The position numbers and the translations under genes were made by a program. Below are positions 51,498 to 59,464 of a stretch of 64,000 nucleotides of DNA, piece by piece. Source of the DNA: Solwaraspora sp. WMMD1047 (GTDB taxonomy: Bacteria > Actinomycetota > Actinomycetes > Mycobacteriales > Micromonosporaceae); the NCBI RefSeq assembly GCF_029626155.1, contig NZ_JARUBL010000001.1, positions 5,794,501 through 5,858,500 of the forward strand. Reading direction: 5' to 3'. Every line of letters starts with the position of its first letter. The first letter of the stretch is position 1. The notes beneath the pieces are model-generated. The model saw only the letters and a program-made list of their open reading frames with translations, was not told where the DNA came from and made no database searches.

Positions 51498-52787
51498 ATG
51501 ACAACAGATGACATTCTCTCCCGTCGATCACTCCTGCGCTTGGCCGGCGTCGGCGCCGGCGCCGTACTGCTCGGCGGCTGCGGGGGCGACGACGGTACCG
51601 ACTCGGACGGCAATCAGACCGTCGAGTGGTGGCACATCTCCAACAATGACCCCGGTATGACCATGTTCGCCAACATGGCCAAGAAGTTCTCGGACGAGAA
51701 TGCCAACGTCAAGATCAACGTGTCGGCGCTGCAGAACGACGCGTTCAAGACCAAGCTCGGCACCGTCAACCAGGCGGGCGACCCGCCGGACCTCTTCCAC
51801 ACCTGGGGCGGCGGTGTGCTCGCCCAGCAGGCGGAGGCCGGCCTGGTCAAGGACATCAGCTCGGAGGTCTCCGGGCTGAGCCTGATCCCGAACGCGGTGG
51901 ACGCCTACACCATCGACGGCAAGTCGTACGGCTTCCCGGTCGACGTCGGCATGATCGGCTTCTGGTACAACAAGGACCTCTTCGCCAAGGCCGGCATCTC
52001 CGCGCCGCCGACCACCTGGGCCGAGTTCCTGGCCAACGTCCGGGCGCTCAAGGCCTCCGGCACCACCCCGCTGGCGCTCGCCGGCAAGGACAAGTGGCCC
52101 GGCCACTACTACTGGGCCTACCTCGCGATGCGGGTGGCCGGACCGGACGCGCTCAACCAGGCCGCCGAGGACAAGTCGTTCGCCAACCCGGACTTCGTCA
52201 CCGCGGGTCAGCACCTGAAGGACCTGGTCGACCTGCAGCCGTTCCAGAAGGGCTTCCTGGGCGCCTCCTACGACACCCCGGACGGCCAGGCGGCCAGCAT
52301 GGGCAACGGACTGGCCGCGATGGAGCTGATGGGCCAGTGGGCCCCGAGCGTGCAGGAAACCTCGTCGGCCAGCACCCAGGGGCTCGGCGACAAACTGGGC
52401 TTCTTCACCTTCCCCGCGGTCGACGGCGGCAAGGGCTCCCCGACCGACGCGTTCGGCGGCGGCAACGGCATCGCGGTGGGCCGCAACGCCCCGCCGGCCG
52501 CCATCGACTTCGTCAAATACCTGCTCAGCGGCGCCACGTACCAGGAAATCGTGGCCACCAACGAGCTCATCCCCGCGATCACCGGGGCGGAGAGCTCGGT
52601 GACCAACCCGAACCTGCAGGTGGTGTCGGAAACTCTCAACGCGGCGACCGGCATTCAGCTCTACCTCGACCAGGCCTACCCGCCGGCGCTCGGCCAGCAG
52701 GTCAACGACAGCGTCGCGCAGCTCCTGGCGGGCGAGGCCAGCCCGGAAAAGGTGACGGAAGACCTCACAAATGTCGCCCAGCGCTAG
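51498..52787 (+). CDS. Sugar ABC transporter substrate-binding lipoprotein
   Basis: A 429-residue extracellular-binding protein of family 1 (SBP_bac_1). The N-terminus has a Tat-like twin Arg (SRRSLLRLAGVGAGAVLLGG) ending in a lipobox GGCGG, so it is exported folded and lipid-anchored. The mature domain shows VEWWHISNNDPGMTMFANMAKKF, DPPDLFHTWGGGVLAQQAEAG, YGFPVDVGMIGFWYNKDLFAKAG and GGGNGIAVGRNAPPAAIDF. GGGAGGA before ATG 51498 sets the start. It should bind oligosaccharides, probably those cleaved by the divergent GH43 enzyme. Its end overlaps the first permease gene by 17 bases. Confidence 0.92.
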   Translation: MTTDDILSRRSLLRLAGVGAGAVLLGGCGGDDGTDSDGNQTVEWWHISNNDPGMTMFANMAKKFSDENANVKINVSALQNDAFKTKLGTVNQAGDPPDLFHTWGGGVLAQQAEAGLVKDISSEVSGLSLIPNAVDAYTIDGKSYGFPVDVGMIGFWYNKDLFAKAGISAPPTTWAEFLANVRALKASGTTPLALAGKDKWPGHYYWAYLAMRVAGPDALNQAAEDKSFANPDFVTAGQHLKDLVDLQPFQKGFLGASYDTPDGQAASMGNGLAAMELMGQWAPSVQETSSASTQGLGDKLGFFTFPAVDGGKGSPTDAFGGGNGIAVGRNAPPAAIDFVKYLLSGATYQEIVATNELIPAITGAESSVTNPNLQVVSETLNAATGIQLYLDQAYPPALGQQVNDSVAQLLAGEASPEKVTEDLTNVAQR

Positions 52788-53784
52788 CGAAGCGCCGGTA
52801 GCCGAACGGGAGCCCGAAACGGCCGCTCCGGGTGTGCACGGGGACCGCAAGCCGGCCCCCGTGCACACCCGCGCCCGGCGGCAGGCGACCCGCTGGCTGA
52901 CCGTCGTGCTCTTCATGCTGCCCGCACTGCTGCTCTTCTGCCTGCTGGTGCTGGCGCCGATCCTGATCGCCGGCTACGCCAGCTTCTTCGACTGGAACGG
53001 GTTCGGTCCGCCGACCGACTTCGTCGGGCTCGGCAACTTCCAACGGTTGCTCGACGACCCGATCTTCCTCGACGATCTCTGGCACGGGTTCCTGATCATC
53101 TCGCTCACCCTGGTGTTCCAGTTGCCGGCGGCACTCGGCCTGGCGATGCTGCTCAACCAGCGGCTGCGCGGGCGGCGCTTCTACCGGCTGGTGTTCTTCG
53201 CGCCGTACGTGCTGTCCGAGGTCATCACGGGCGTGCTGTTCTCCATGATCTTCTCGCCGGAGAGCGGCCTGGTGAACCACCTGCTCGGCTCCGTCGGGCT
53301 GGACTCGCTCGCGATCGCCTGGCTGGCCGAGCCGTCCATCGTGATGTACACGGTCTTCCTGGTCATCTCGTGGAAGTACTTCGGCTTCCACATGATCCTC
53401 TACCTGGCCGGCCGGCAGGGCATCCCCGAAGAGGTGATCGAGGCGGCGGCGATCGACGGCGCCGGCCACTGGCAGACCTTCCGGCACGTCACGCTGCCGC
53501 TGCTGGGGCCGACGATCCGGATCAGCGTCTTCCTCGCCATCATCGGCACCGTCCAGCTCTTCGACATGGTCTACGTGCTCACCGGCGGCGGTCCGGTGCA
53601 CTCCTCGGAGACCCTGGCGATCAGCATGTTCCAGGTCGGCTTCCGCCAGTTCGAGGTGGGCTACGCCAGCGCGATCAGCATCGCCATGTTCCTGATCAGC
53701 CTGGTCTTCGGCCTGATCTACCAGCGCTACGTGATCCGCCGCGACGTCGAGGGAGCCATCACCGTGATGGGAGGCCGCCGATGA
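52771..53784 (+). CDS. Sugar ABC transporter permease 1
   Basis: A 337-residue MalF-type permease with six membrane helices after a 40-residue basic N-terminus. The coupling EAA loop is EAAAIDGAGHWQTFRHVTLPLLGPT (E-A-A-x3-G-A). It starts within the last 17 bases of the binding-protein gene; a GTG at 52861 would give a shorter, more typical N-terminus. The first 100 bases contain a perfect 14-bp hairpin. It works with permease 2 and an ATPase encoded elsewhere (probably a shared MsiK-like ATPase, as in Streptomyces). Confidence 0.9.
   Translation: MSPSASEAPVAEREPETAAPGVHGDRKPAPVHTRARRQATRWLTVVLFMLPALLLFCLLVLAPILIAGYASFFDWNGFGPPTDFVGLGNFQRLLDDPIFLDDLWHGFLIISLTLVFQLPAALGLAMLLNQRLRGRRFYRLVFFAPYVLSEVITGVLFSMIFSPESGLVNHLLGSVGLDSLAIAWLAEPSIVMYTVFLVISWKYFGFHMILYLAGRQGIPEEVIEAAAIDGAGHWQTFRHVTLPLLGPTIRISVFLAIIGTVQLFDMVYVLTGGGPVHSSETLAISMFQVGFRQFEVGYASAISIAMFLISLVFGLIYQRYVIRRDVEGAITVMGGRR
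52830..52870 (+). repeat. 14-bp perfect hairpin at the start of the permease gene
   Basis: GGGTGTGCACGGGG and its complement at 52857-52870 flank a 13-base loop inside the first codons of permease 1, about 45 bases past the binding-protein stop. It may protect the upstream binding-protein mRNA or limit permease translation. Confidence 0.75.
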
Positions 53785-54608
53785 GGCTCGGTGCCGGACG
53801 CCTGATCTCACTGCACACCGTCGCCATCGTGGTGGGCGCGATCGTGATCGTGCCGATCGTCTTCGGCGTACTCGGTGGGTTCAAGACCAACGGTCAACTC
53901 ACCGTCGACCCGTTCGGGCTGCCCGACCCGTGGCAGCCGGGCAACTACACCGAGGTGCTCGCCTCGTCGGCCTTCTGGCGGCTGCTGTTCAACAGCACGC
54001 TGATCGGGGTGGCGACCGTGGTGCTCACCGTCGGCGTGTCGGCGATGGCCGCGTTCATCTTCGCCCGGTACGCCTTCCGCGGCCGCGAGACGCTGTTCAC
54101 CCTCTTCGCGATCGGGCTGATGTTCCCGTTCGCGGTGGCGATCCTGCCGCTGTTCGTGCTGCTGCGCTCGTTCGGCCTGCTGGACAACCCGCTCGGCGTC
54201 ATCCTGCCGCAGGCCGCCTTCGGCCTGCCCATCACGATCATCATCCTGCGGAGCTTCTTCCGCACCATCCCGGCCGAGATGGAGGAGTCGGCCACGCTGG
54301 ACGGCTGCTCGCCGTTCGGCTTCTTCTGGCGGATCCTGCTGCCGATGGCCCGGCCGGCGCTGGCCACCGTCTCGGTGCTGGCCATCGTCACGAGCTGGAA
54401 CAACTTCCTGCTCCCGCTGGTCGTCATGAACAGCTCGGAGAACTGGACGCTGCCGCTGGGAGTCCAGCAGTTCCAGACCCAGTACGCCGCGGACTACGCG
54501 CGCATCCTCGCCTACGTGGTGCTGGCGATGATCCCGGCGCTACTGTTCTACCTGGTGGCCGAGCGGCACATCGTCAGCGGCCTGACCGGCGGTTCGCTCA
54601 AGGAGTGA
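53781..54608 (+). CDS. Sugar ABC transporter permease 2
   Basis: A 275-residue MalG-type permease, six helices, with the EAA loop ESATLDGCSPFGFFWRILLPMARPA. Its ATG overlaps the permease 1 stop (ATGA). The MalG C-terminus is ordinary (ERHIVSGLTGGSLKE). The end of the gene is followed by a tandem duplication of its last codons and stop, which also supplies the ribosome binding site of the next gene. No ATPase gene follows. Confidence 0.92.
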   Translation: MRLGAGRLISLHTVAIVVGAIVIVPIVFGVLGGFKTNGQLTVDPFGLPDPWQPGNYTEVLASSAFWRLLFNSTLIGVATVVLTVGVSAMAAFIFARYAFRGRETLFTLFAIGLMFPFAVAILPLFVLLRSFGLLDNPLGVILPQAAFGLPITIIILRSFFRTIPAEMEESATLDGCSPFGFFWRILLPMARPALATVSVLAIVTSWNNFLLPLVVMNSSENWTLPLGVQQFQTQYAADYARILAYVVLAMIPALLFYLVAERHIVSGLTGGSLKE

Positions 54609-54628
54609 CAAAGCTCAAGGAGTGACAA
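54596..54628 (+). repeat. Tandem duplication spanning a stop and a ribosome binding site
   Basis: GCTCAAGGAGTGACAA occurs at 54596-54611 and again at 54613-54628 (period 17). The first copy encodes the end of permease 2 and its TGA; the second supplies AAGGAG for the next gene. Confidence 0.85.
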
Positions 54629-54632
54629 CGAC

Positions 54633-55289
54633 GTGAAGGCACGGCCCGCGGCGGGTGGCGGGCGCTGGGTGGAGATCTCCCCCGACCGGGTACGCGGTTG
54701 GCTCGACGGCTTCTACGGCCGCCACGACGGCGCCACCGAGCAGGGGCTCGTGCTGACCGGCACCAGCAACGGCGACACCGCCACGCTGCTGCCGCCGCCC
54801 GGGATCACCGGCGTCGACGACCTCGACGGCCTGCTGGCGGCGTTGCGCCGGCCGCCCCGGATCGCCCTGTTGCTGGTCCGCAAGGGCGCGGTCGCGGTGG
54901 GCGTGGTGGACGGCACCTCGATCACCACCTCGAAGGTCGACCGCTTCTACGTGCAGGGCCGGACCGCCGCCGGCGGCTGGTCCCAGGGCCGGTACGCCCG
55001 TCGCCGCGCCAACCAGACCGACGCCGCGGCGGGCCGGGCCGCCGACATCGCCGCCCGGGTCCTGCTGCCGTACGCGCCCGGCGGCGGGGCCGACCCGGCC
55101 GACACCGTCGCCGCCCTGGTCGGCGGCGGTGACCGGCAGCTGGTCGACGCGGTACTGGCCGACCGGCGGCTGGAGCCGTTGCTGGCGATCCGGCACCCGC
55201 ACCTGCTCGACGTCGCCGAGCCCCGACTGTCGGTGCTGGCGGAGGCGGCGGTGGCGGCCCGCCGGGTGCACATCCACCTGGTCCCCTGA
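54633..55289 (+). CDS. acVLRF1-family peptidyl-tRNA hydrolase
   Basis: A 218-residue protein of the actinobacterial Vms1-like release factor group. The catalytic loop GRTAAGGWSQGRYARRRANQT matches the family pattern (G-G-x-S-Q-x-R-x-x-R-R-x-N-Q), in which a Gln, as in Vms1, replaces the GGQ-type Gln of release factors. It should hydrolyse peptidyl-tRNA on stalled 50S subunits in ribosome quality control. GTG start with AAGGAG ten bases upstream. It follows the sugar permease in the same direction with no terminator, but the jobs are unrelated. Confidence 0.85.
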   Translation: MKARPAAGGGRWVEISPDRVRGWLDGFYGRHDGATEQGLVLTGTSNGDTATLLPPPGITGVDDLDGLLAALRRPPRIALLLVRKGAVAVGVVDGTSITTSKVDRFYVQGRTAAGGWSQGRYARRRANQTDAAAGRAADIAARVLLPYAPGGGADPADTVAALVGGGDRQLVDAVLADRRLEPLLAIRHPHLLDVAEPRLSVLAEAAVAARRVHIHLVP

Positions 55290-55293
55290 CCAC

Positions 55294-55310
55294 GCCCGGC
55301 GCCGCCGGGC
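55294..55310 (+). terminator. Short hairpin after acVLRF1
   Basis: GCCCGGC / GCCGGGC with a 3-base loop, five bases past the stop codon. A weak terminator candidate. Confidence 0.35.
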
Positions 55311-55327
55311 CGTCGACCGCGGCTGGG

Positions 55328-55333
55328 TATGGT
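55328..55333 (+). promoter_or_regulatory. -10 element of the acetamidase gene
   Basis: TATGGT followed by six bases and ATG 55340, with no ribosome binding site; a leaderless start. Confidence 0.55.
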
Positions 55334-55339
55334 CGGTCG

Positions 55340-56266
55340 ATGGAGCACGCGCTGGAGCCGGACGACCGGACGCTGCACGGGTACTTCTCGGCGGGGTATC
55401 CGCCGGTGCTGACCATCGACCCCGGCGACACGATCACGGTGCGGACCCTGGACTGCTGGTGGTCGGCGGGTCCCTACCCCGGTGGCCGGCACGCGGACCG
55501 GCCCCGGGTCCCGCAGCACCGGCCGGAGTACGGCCACGCCCTGGTCGGCCCGGTGGCGGTGCGCGGCGCGCGGGCCGGGATGACGCTGTCGATCCGGATC
55601 GACGAGGTCGTCCCCGCCAGCTGGGGCACCTCGGTGGCCGGCGGCTGGCCGAGCGCCCTCAACCGGCGGTACGGGATCGAGGAGGCCGGGGTGGTGCACA
55701 GCTGGCAGCTCGACCCGGCCACGCTGACCGGCCGGAACCAGCTCGGCCACACGGTGGCGTTGCGGCCCTTCCTGGGGGTGCTCGGGATGCCGCCGGCCGA
55801 GCCGGGTGAGCACTCGACGATCCCGCCCCGGGTGCACGGCGGGAACCTCGACTGCAAGGACCTGGTCGCCGGCTCCACCCTGCTGCTGCCGATCCCGGTC
55901 GACGGGGCGCTCCTCTCCGCCGGCGACGGGCACGCCGCCCAGGGCGACGGCGAGGTCAGCGGCATCGCCATCGAATGCCCGATGGACCGGGTCGTCCTCA
56001 CCGTCGACCTGCGTGACGACTTCCCGCTGACCGGGCCGGTGGCCCGGACGGCGGACGCCTGGCTGACCATGGGCCTCGGCGCGACCCTCGACGAGGCGGC
56101 GTTCGAGGCGCTGGAGTCGATGTTCGCGCTGCTGGGACGGCTGCACGGAGTGTCGCGGACCGACGCCATCGCGCTGGCCAGTGTGGTGGTCGACCTGCGG
56201 GTCACCCAGATCGTCAACCAGGTGGTCGGCGTGCACGCGGTGCTGCGCGACGGCGCGCTCGGCTGA
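55340..56266 (+). CDS. Acetamidase/formamidase family protein
   Basis: A 308-residue amidase of the FmdA/AmdA beta-sandwich family, which hydrolyses short amides (formamide, acetamide) to acid and ammonia. Seen: PVLTIDPGDTITVRTLDCWW, HALVGPVAVRGARAGMTLSIRI, FLGVLGMPP, HGGNLDCKDLVAGSTLLLPI and LSAGDGHAAQGDGEVSGIAIEC, with the conserved Glu/His/Asp of the metal site (D-C-K, G-D-G-H-x-A-Q-G-D-G-E). The family's usual length is 300-410. The enzyme is cytoplasmic. It is leaderless by its promoter and convergent with the membrane protein gene. Confidence 0.9.
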   Translation: MEHALEPDDRTLHGYFSAGYPPVLTIDPGDTITVRTLDCWWSAGPYPGGRHADRPRVPQHRPEYGHALVGPVAVRGARAGMTLSIRIDEVVPASWGTSVAGGWPSALNRRYGIEEAGVVHSWQLDPATLTGRNQLGHTVALRPFLGVLGMPPAEPGEHSTIPPRVHGGNLDCKDLVAGSTLLLPIPVDGALLSAGDGHAAQGDGEVSGIAIECPMDRVVLTVDLRDDFPLTGPVARTADAWLTMGLGATLDEAAFEALESMFALLGRLHGVSRTDAIALASVVVDLRVTQIVNQVVGVHAVLRDGALG

Positions 56267-56287
56267 CCGAGGGCGCCGCCACCGCGC

Positions 56288-56947
56288 TCAGAGGTTGTTT
56301 CCGAACCAGTCCCAGACGCTCATCACCCATTCCGTCTGGCGCAGGTACGCGACCCCCACCACGGCCAGGAAGGCGCCGGTGACGAAGTGGGCGCCGCGTG
56401 CGCTGCGGCGGATCCGACCGAGCTGCCGTTCCAGGATGAGCCGGCCGAGCAGCCGGGCGAGCGCGAAGAGGCCGACCGCCACCAGCAGGGTCAGCACGAA
56501 GGTGAGCACCGGGCTGGTCAGGTCGCCGCGCGCCGAGATCGCCCAGATGCCCCAGCAGACGAACGCGAAGAGGCCACCGAGCACGCTCCAGCCGCCACCG
56601 ATGCGCAGTTGCCGGGCGTGGTAACCCGGCGGCACCTGCGGCGGCTGAGGCTCGCCCGGCCAGCCGACGCCGGTCGGCTCGTGCGGCGCGACCGGGAACT
56701 GTTCGGTGCGCGGCTTCCGGGCGCCCACCGCGGCGACCCCCCGCCGGAACGGTTCCGGCTGCGGTGGAACCTCGACGGTGCGCTCCGCCCACGGCTGGCC
56801 GGGCGGTGCCGGGTGGCCCGGCTGTGTCGAGTGGCCGGGGTGGCCCGGCTGTGCCGAGTGGCCCGGCTGGGTCGGCTCCGCCCACGGGTCGACCTGATCC
56901 GGCCACTGCTGCGTCCGCTCGGACCACGGCTGCGAACGGTCTGGCAT
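56288..56947 (-). CDS. Membrane protein with His/Pro/Gln-rich N-terminus
   Basis: A 219-residue protein. The first 105 residues are disordered, rich in Pro, Gln, His and Trp, with short repeats (GHSAQPG, GHPGHSTQPGHPAPPGQ). Three membrane helices follow (about 118-138, 147-168, 187-203). No family is recognised. The repeats come from imperfect 24-bp DNA units. ATG 56947 has AGGGGGAGGA-like sequence upstream. The His-rich part could bind metal, which is a guess. Confidence 0.72.
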   Translation of the reverse strand: MPDRSQPWSERTQQWPDQVDPWAEPTQPGHSAQPGHPGHSTQPGHPAPPGQPWAERTVEVPPQPEPFRRGVAAVGARKPRTEQFPVAPHEPTGVGWPGEPQPPQVPPGYHARQLRIGGGWSVLGGLFAFVCWGIWAISARGDLTSPVLTFVLTLLVAVGLFALARLLGRLILERQLGRIRRSARGAHFVTGAFLAVVGVAYLRQTEWVMSVWDWFGNNL

Positions 56948-57059
56948 TTGTCCTCCCCCATTGATCCCGGGCGACCCGGGTCGACACCCCGCCCCCTTCC
57001 GAGAGTAGCCAGCCGGTAAACCGGTCGCCGAACGCCGGCCGGTCGGCTAGACAGAACGG

Positions 57060-58286
57060 GTGACGGACGCCGAACCGCCGATCGAGACCGGGAAGACGCC
57101 CGCGGACTGGGACGGCGTGGCCGACCTGCTCAACGTGGTCTTCCACGACGTACGCAACGACGAGGCCCGGGAGCTCAACCGGGCGACCTACGAGCCGGCC
57201 CGGTCCCTGCTGGTCCGCGACCGTGGGGTGGTGGTGGCGCACGCCGGAGCGTTCACCCGGGAGTTGACCGTGCCCGGCGCGGTCCTGTCCGCCGGGCACG
57301 TCACCCAGGTCGGGGTCGCCCCCACCCACCGCCGGCGTGGCCTGCTGACCCGGCTGATGCGCAAGCAGTTGCAGGACATCAGGGCCGGTGGGGAGTCCAT
57401 CGCGGTGCTGTGGGCCAGTGAATCGGCGATCTACCCGCGGTTCGGGTACGGCATGGCCGCCCAGCGGCTGACGATGGAGATCGACACCCGGTCGGTCGGG
57501 CTGCCGCCGGGCGGCGAGCCCCGGCTCCGGATGGGCGAGGCCGGCCCTCTGCACGAGGCGCTGGTCGGCGTCTACGACCGGCTGCGCGCCGGACGACCCG
57601 GTTGGTCGAGCCGGGACGCCCGGTGGTGGCGGCGGCTGCTCGACGACCCGCCCGCCCAGCGGCACGGCGCGGCCGCCCGGCACGCCGTGCTCTACGAGGA
57701 CGCCGACGGGGTGGCCGGCTACGCCCTGTACCGGGCCAGGAACCACTGGGACAACTGGAGCCCGCGGGGCCAGGTCCAGGTCGATGAGGTGGCCGCCGGC
57801 ACGCCGGAGGCGTACGCGCAGCTCTGGCGCTTCCTGCTCACGATCGACCTGACCCGGACGACGAGCTACCAGAACGGCACCGTGGACGAGCCGTTGCAGC
57901 ACCTGGTCGCCGACCCACGGGCACTGCACACCCAGGTCCTCGACGGACTGTGGGTCCGGGTCGTGGACGTCGGCGCCGCACTCGCCGCCCGCCGGTACGC
58001 CACCCCGGTGGACGTCGTGCTCGAGGTGACCGACCCGCTGCTCGGCGAGAACGCCGGCCGCTGGCGGCTCACCGGCGACGGCACCGGCGCGGCCTGCGCG
58101 CGTACCGCCGATCCGGCCGACCTGTCCTGCGGGATAGCCGACCTCGGCGCCGTGTTCCTCGGCGGCCCGGGGCTGTCCGCGCTCGCCGCCGCCGGGCGGG
58201 TACGCGAACTGCGGCCGGGGGCGGTGGCGGCGGCCGGCCCGGCATTCGGTTGGCACCGCGCGCCGGCCAGCATCGAGGTGTTCTGA
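57060..58286 (+). CDS. Eis-like GNAT N-acetyltransferase
   Basis: A 408-residue protein in the three-part Eis architecture: an N-terminal GNAT domain with the acetyl-CoA loop VGVAPTHRRRGLLTRLMRKQL, a second GNAT-like domain (about 150-290, HAVLYEDADGVAGYALYRARNHWDN) and a C-terminal sterol-carrier-like domain (about 300-408). Mycobacterial Eis acetylates aminoglycosides and proteins, so an amine-acetylating detoxification role is possible. GTG start with TAGACA six bases upstream and no ribosome binding site. The terminal Phe (VF) typical of the Eis active site is present. Confidence 0.87.
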   Translation: MTDAEPPIETGKTPADWDGVADLLNVVFHDVRNDEARELNRATYEPARSLLVRDRGVVVAHAGAFTRELTVPGAVLSAGHVTQVGVAPTHRRRGLLTRLMRKQLQDIRAGGESIAVLWASESAIYPRFGYGMAAQRLTMEIDTRSVGLPPGGEPRLRMGEAGPLHEALVGVYDRLRAGRPGWSSRDARWWRRLLDDPPAQRHGAAARHAVLYEDADGVAGYALYRARNHWDNWSPRGQVQVDEVAAGTPEAYAQLWRFLLTIDLTRTTSYQNGTVDEPLQHLVADPRALHTQVLDGLWVRVVDVGAALAARRYATPVDVVLEVTDPLLGENAGRWRLTGDGTGAACARTADPADLSCGIADLGAVFLGGPGLSALAAAGRVRELRPGAVAAAGPAFGWHRAPASIEVF

Positions 58287-58311
58287 CCTCGAAGCCGGCG
58301 CGGCTACCGGG

Positions 58312-58317
58312 TACCGT
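58312..58317 (+). promoter_or_regulatory. -10 element of the hypothetical gene at 58324
   Basis: TACCGT, six bases, then ATG 58324; the same arrangement as at 6963. Leaderless start. Confidence 0.5.
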
Positions 58318-58323
58318 CGGCGG

Positions 58324-58908
58324 ATGGCGTATCCCGAGCGTCGGCGTCGCCGGCTGCGAAACGGCTCCGGCGTCAACCGCCGCACCGACGGCGCCCCGGA
58401 CGACACCGGGCCCGACGGTGTCGGAGCTGACCACCCCGCCGACGCCAGCGGCGGCTCCGACCGTGTCGAGGCGGGCAGCGCCGAAGCCGTTGGCAGCCCG
58501 TCCGATCGTCGACCCGACCACCGTCGCGCGGCGGCCCCGGCAACGGCGGGAGGTCAAGCCGGGAAGGGCGCTCCGAGAAGCCCGGCAGCCCCGGCCGGCC
58601 CAGCTGCCCACCAGGCTCCGGTCAAGGGGCCCACGCCGAGCCCGGGCGGCCGGACCGGTCGGGTGGAGTCGGCCGGCGGACGGCGCGGGTCCGAGCAGTC
58701 CGGGCCGACGTCCGAGGACCGCGATGGCGAACGCGGGCTGCGCGGACTGATCGGCTCGGGCGCCTCCCAGGTCAGCGTCGGCGCCGCGCTGCGGGCCAGG
58801 GACGCCACCCGGCCGACCGAGGCGGACCTCGCGGAGGCGGAGGAGCGGCTGGTCATCATCCGCCGCAACTGGGTCCCCCGCGAGGACCTGCCCCGCTCCG
58901 GCCGGTAA
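58324..58908 (+). CDS. Hypothetical protein with conserved C-terminus
   Basis: A 194-residue protein. About 130 residues are disordered, rich in Arg, Gly, Ala, Pro and Asp. The last 60 (GLRGLIGSGASQVSVGAALRARD, then EADLAEAEERLVIIRRNWVP) look folded and probably conserved: a Gly/Ser loop, a short helix and a coiled-coil-like stretch. No function can be assigned. It sits between the Eis-like gene and rpiB, transcribed convergently to rpiB. Confidence 0.72.
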   Translation: MAYPERRRRRLRNGSGVNRRTDGAPDDTGPDGVGADHPADASGGSDRVEAGSAEAVGSPSDRRPDHRRAAAPATAGGQAGKGAPRSPAAPAGPAAHQAPVKGPTPSPGGRTGRVESAGGRRGSEQSGPTSEDRDGERGLRGLIGSGASQVSVGAALRARDATRPTEADLAEAEERLVIIRRNWVPREDLPRSGR

Positions 58909-58927
58909 CCGGACCGGGCGGTCGGGG

Positions 58928-59395
58928 TCAGGGGAGGTCGGGGAGGGTGCGGGTGCGCTCGTACTCGCCGACCTGGGCGATCCGCCGGGCGTGCCGGTCG
59001 TTGCCGGAGAACGGCGTGGTCAGGAACGCCTCGACGATCGCGGTCGCCTCGTCCAGGGTGTGCTGCCGGGCCCCGATCGCGACGACGTTCGCGTCGTTGT
59101 GCTGCCGGCCGAGCTGCGCGGTCTCCACGCTCCAGGCCAGCGCCGCGCGTACCCCGGCGACCTTGTTCGCGGCGATCTGCTCGCCGTTGCCGGAACCGCC
59201 GATCACCACCCCGAGCGAACCCGGGTCGGCCACCACCCCGGCGCCGGCGTGCAGGCAGAACGGCGGATAGTCGTCGTCCGGGTCGAAGCCCTTCGGACCG
59301 ATGTCGACCAGGTCGTAGCCCTGCTTGGCCAGGTGGTTCGCCAGGTGCACCTTCAGCTCGTACCCGGCGTGGTCGGATCCCAGATAGACGCGCAT
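58928..59395 (-). CDS. rpiB: RpiB, ribose-5-phosphate isomerase B
   Basis: A 155-residue isomerase that interconverts ribose 5-phosphate and ribulose 5-phosphate. Motifs: MRVYLGSDHAGYELK (Asp-His), YDLVDIGPKG, GVVIGGSGNGEQIAANKVAGVRAALAW (phosphate loop) and RQHNDANVVAIGARQH. Glu in SGNGEQ replaces the Cys of E. coli RpiB, as in mycobacterial enzymes. ATG 59395 is chosen by alignment of MRVYLGSDH; a longer frame to 59458 adds only Pro/Ala-rich residues. Same order as Rv2465c-Rv2466c-Rv2467 in M. tuberculosis, apart from the inserted DUF1015 gene. Confidence 0.93.
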   Translation of the reverse strand: MRVYLGSDHAGYELKVHLANHLAKQGYDLVDIGPKGFDPDDDYPPFCLHAGAGVVADPGSLGVVIGGSGNGEQIAANKVAGVRAALAWSVETAQLGRQHNDANVVAIGARQHTLDEATAIVEAFLTTPFSGNDRHARRIAQVGEYERTRTLPDLP

Positions 59396-59464
59396 ATGCC
59401 GCAGTCTGTCAGCCCCGGCCGGGCCGGCCGCAGCGGGGCGGCCGGCACCGCTCGGCACCGGTCG

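Noticed and set aside
55340-56266. Acetamidase as part of the sugar operon
   Set aside because: A TATGGT box exactly six bases before its ATG and a hairpin upstream indicate its own promoter.
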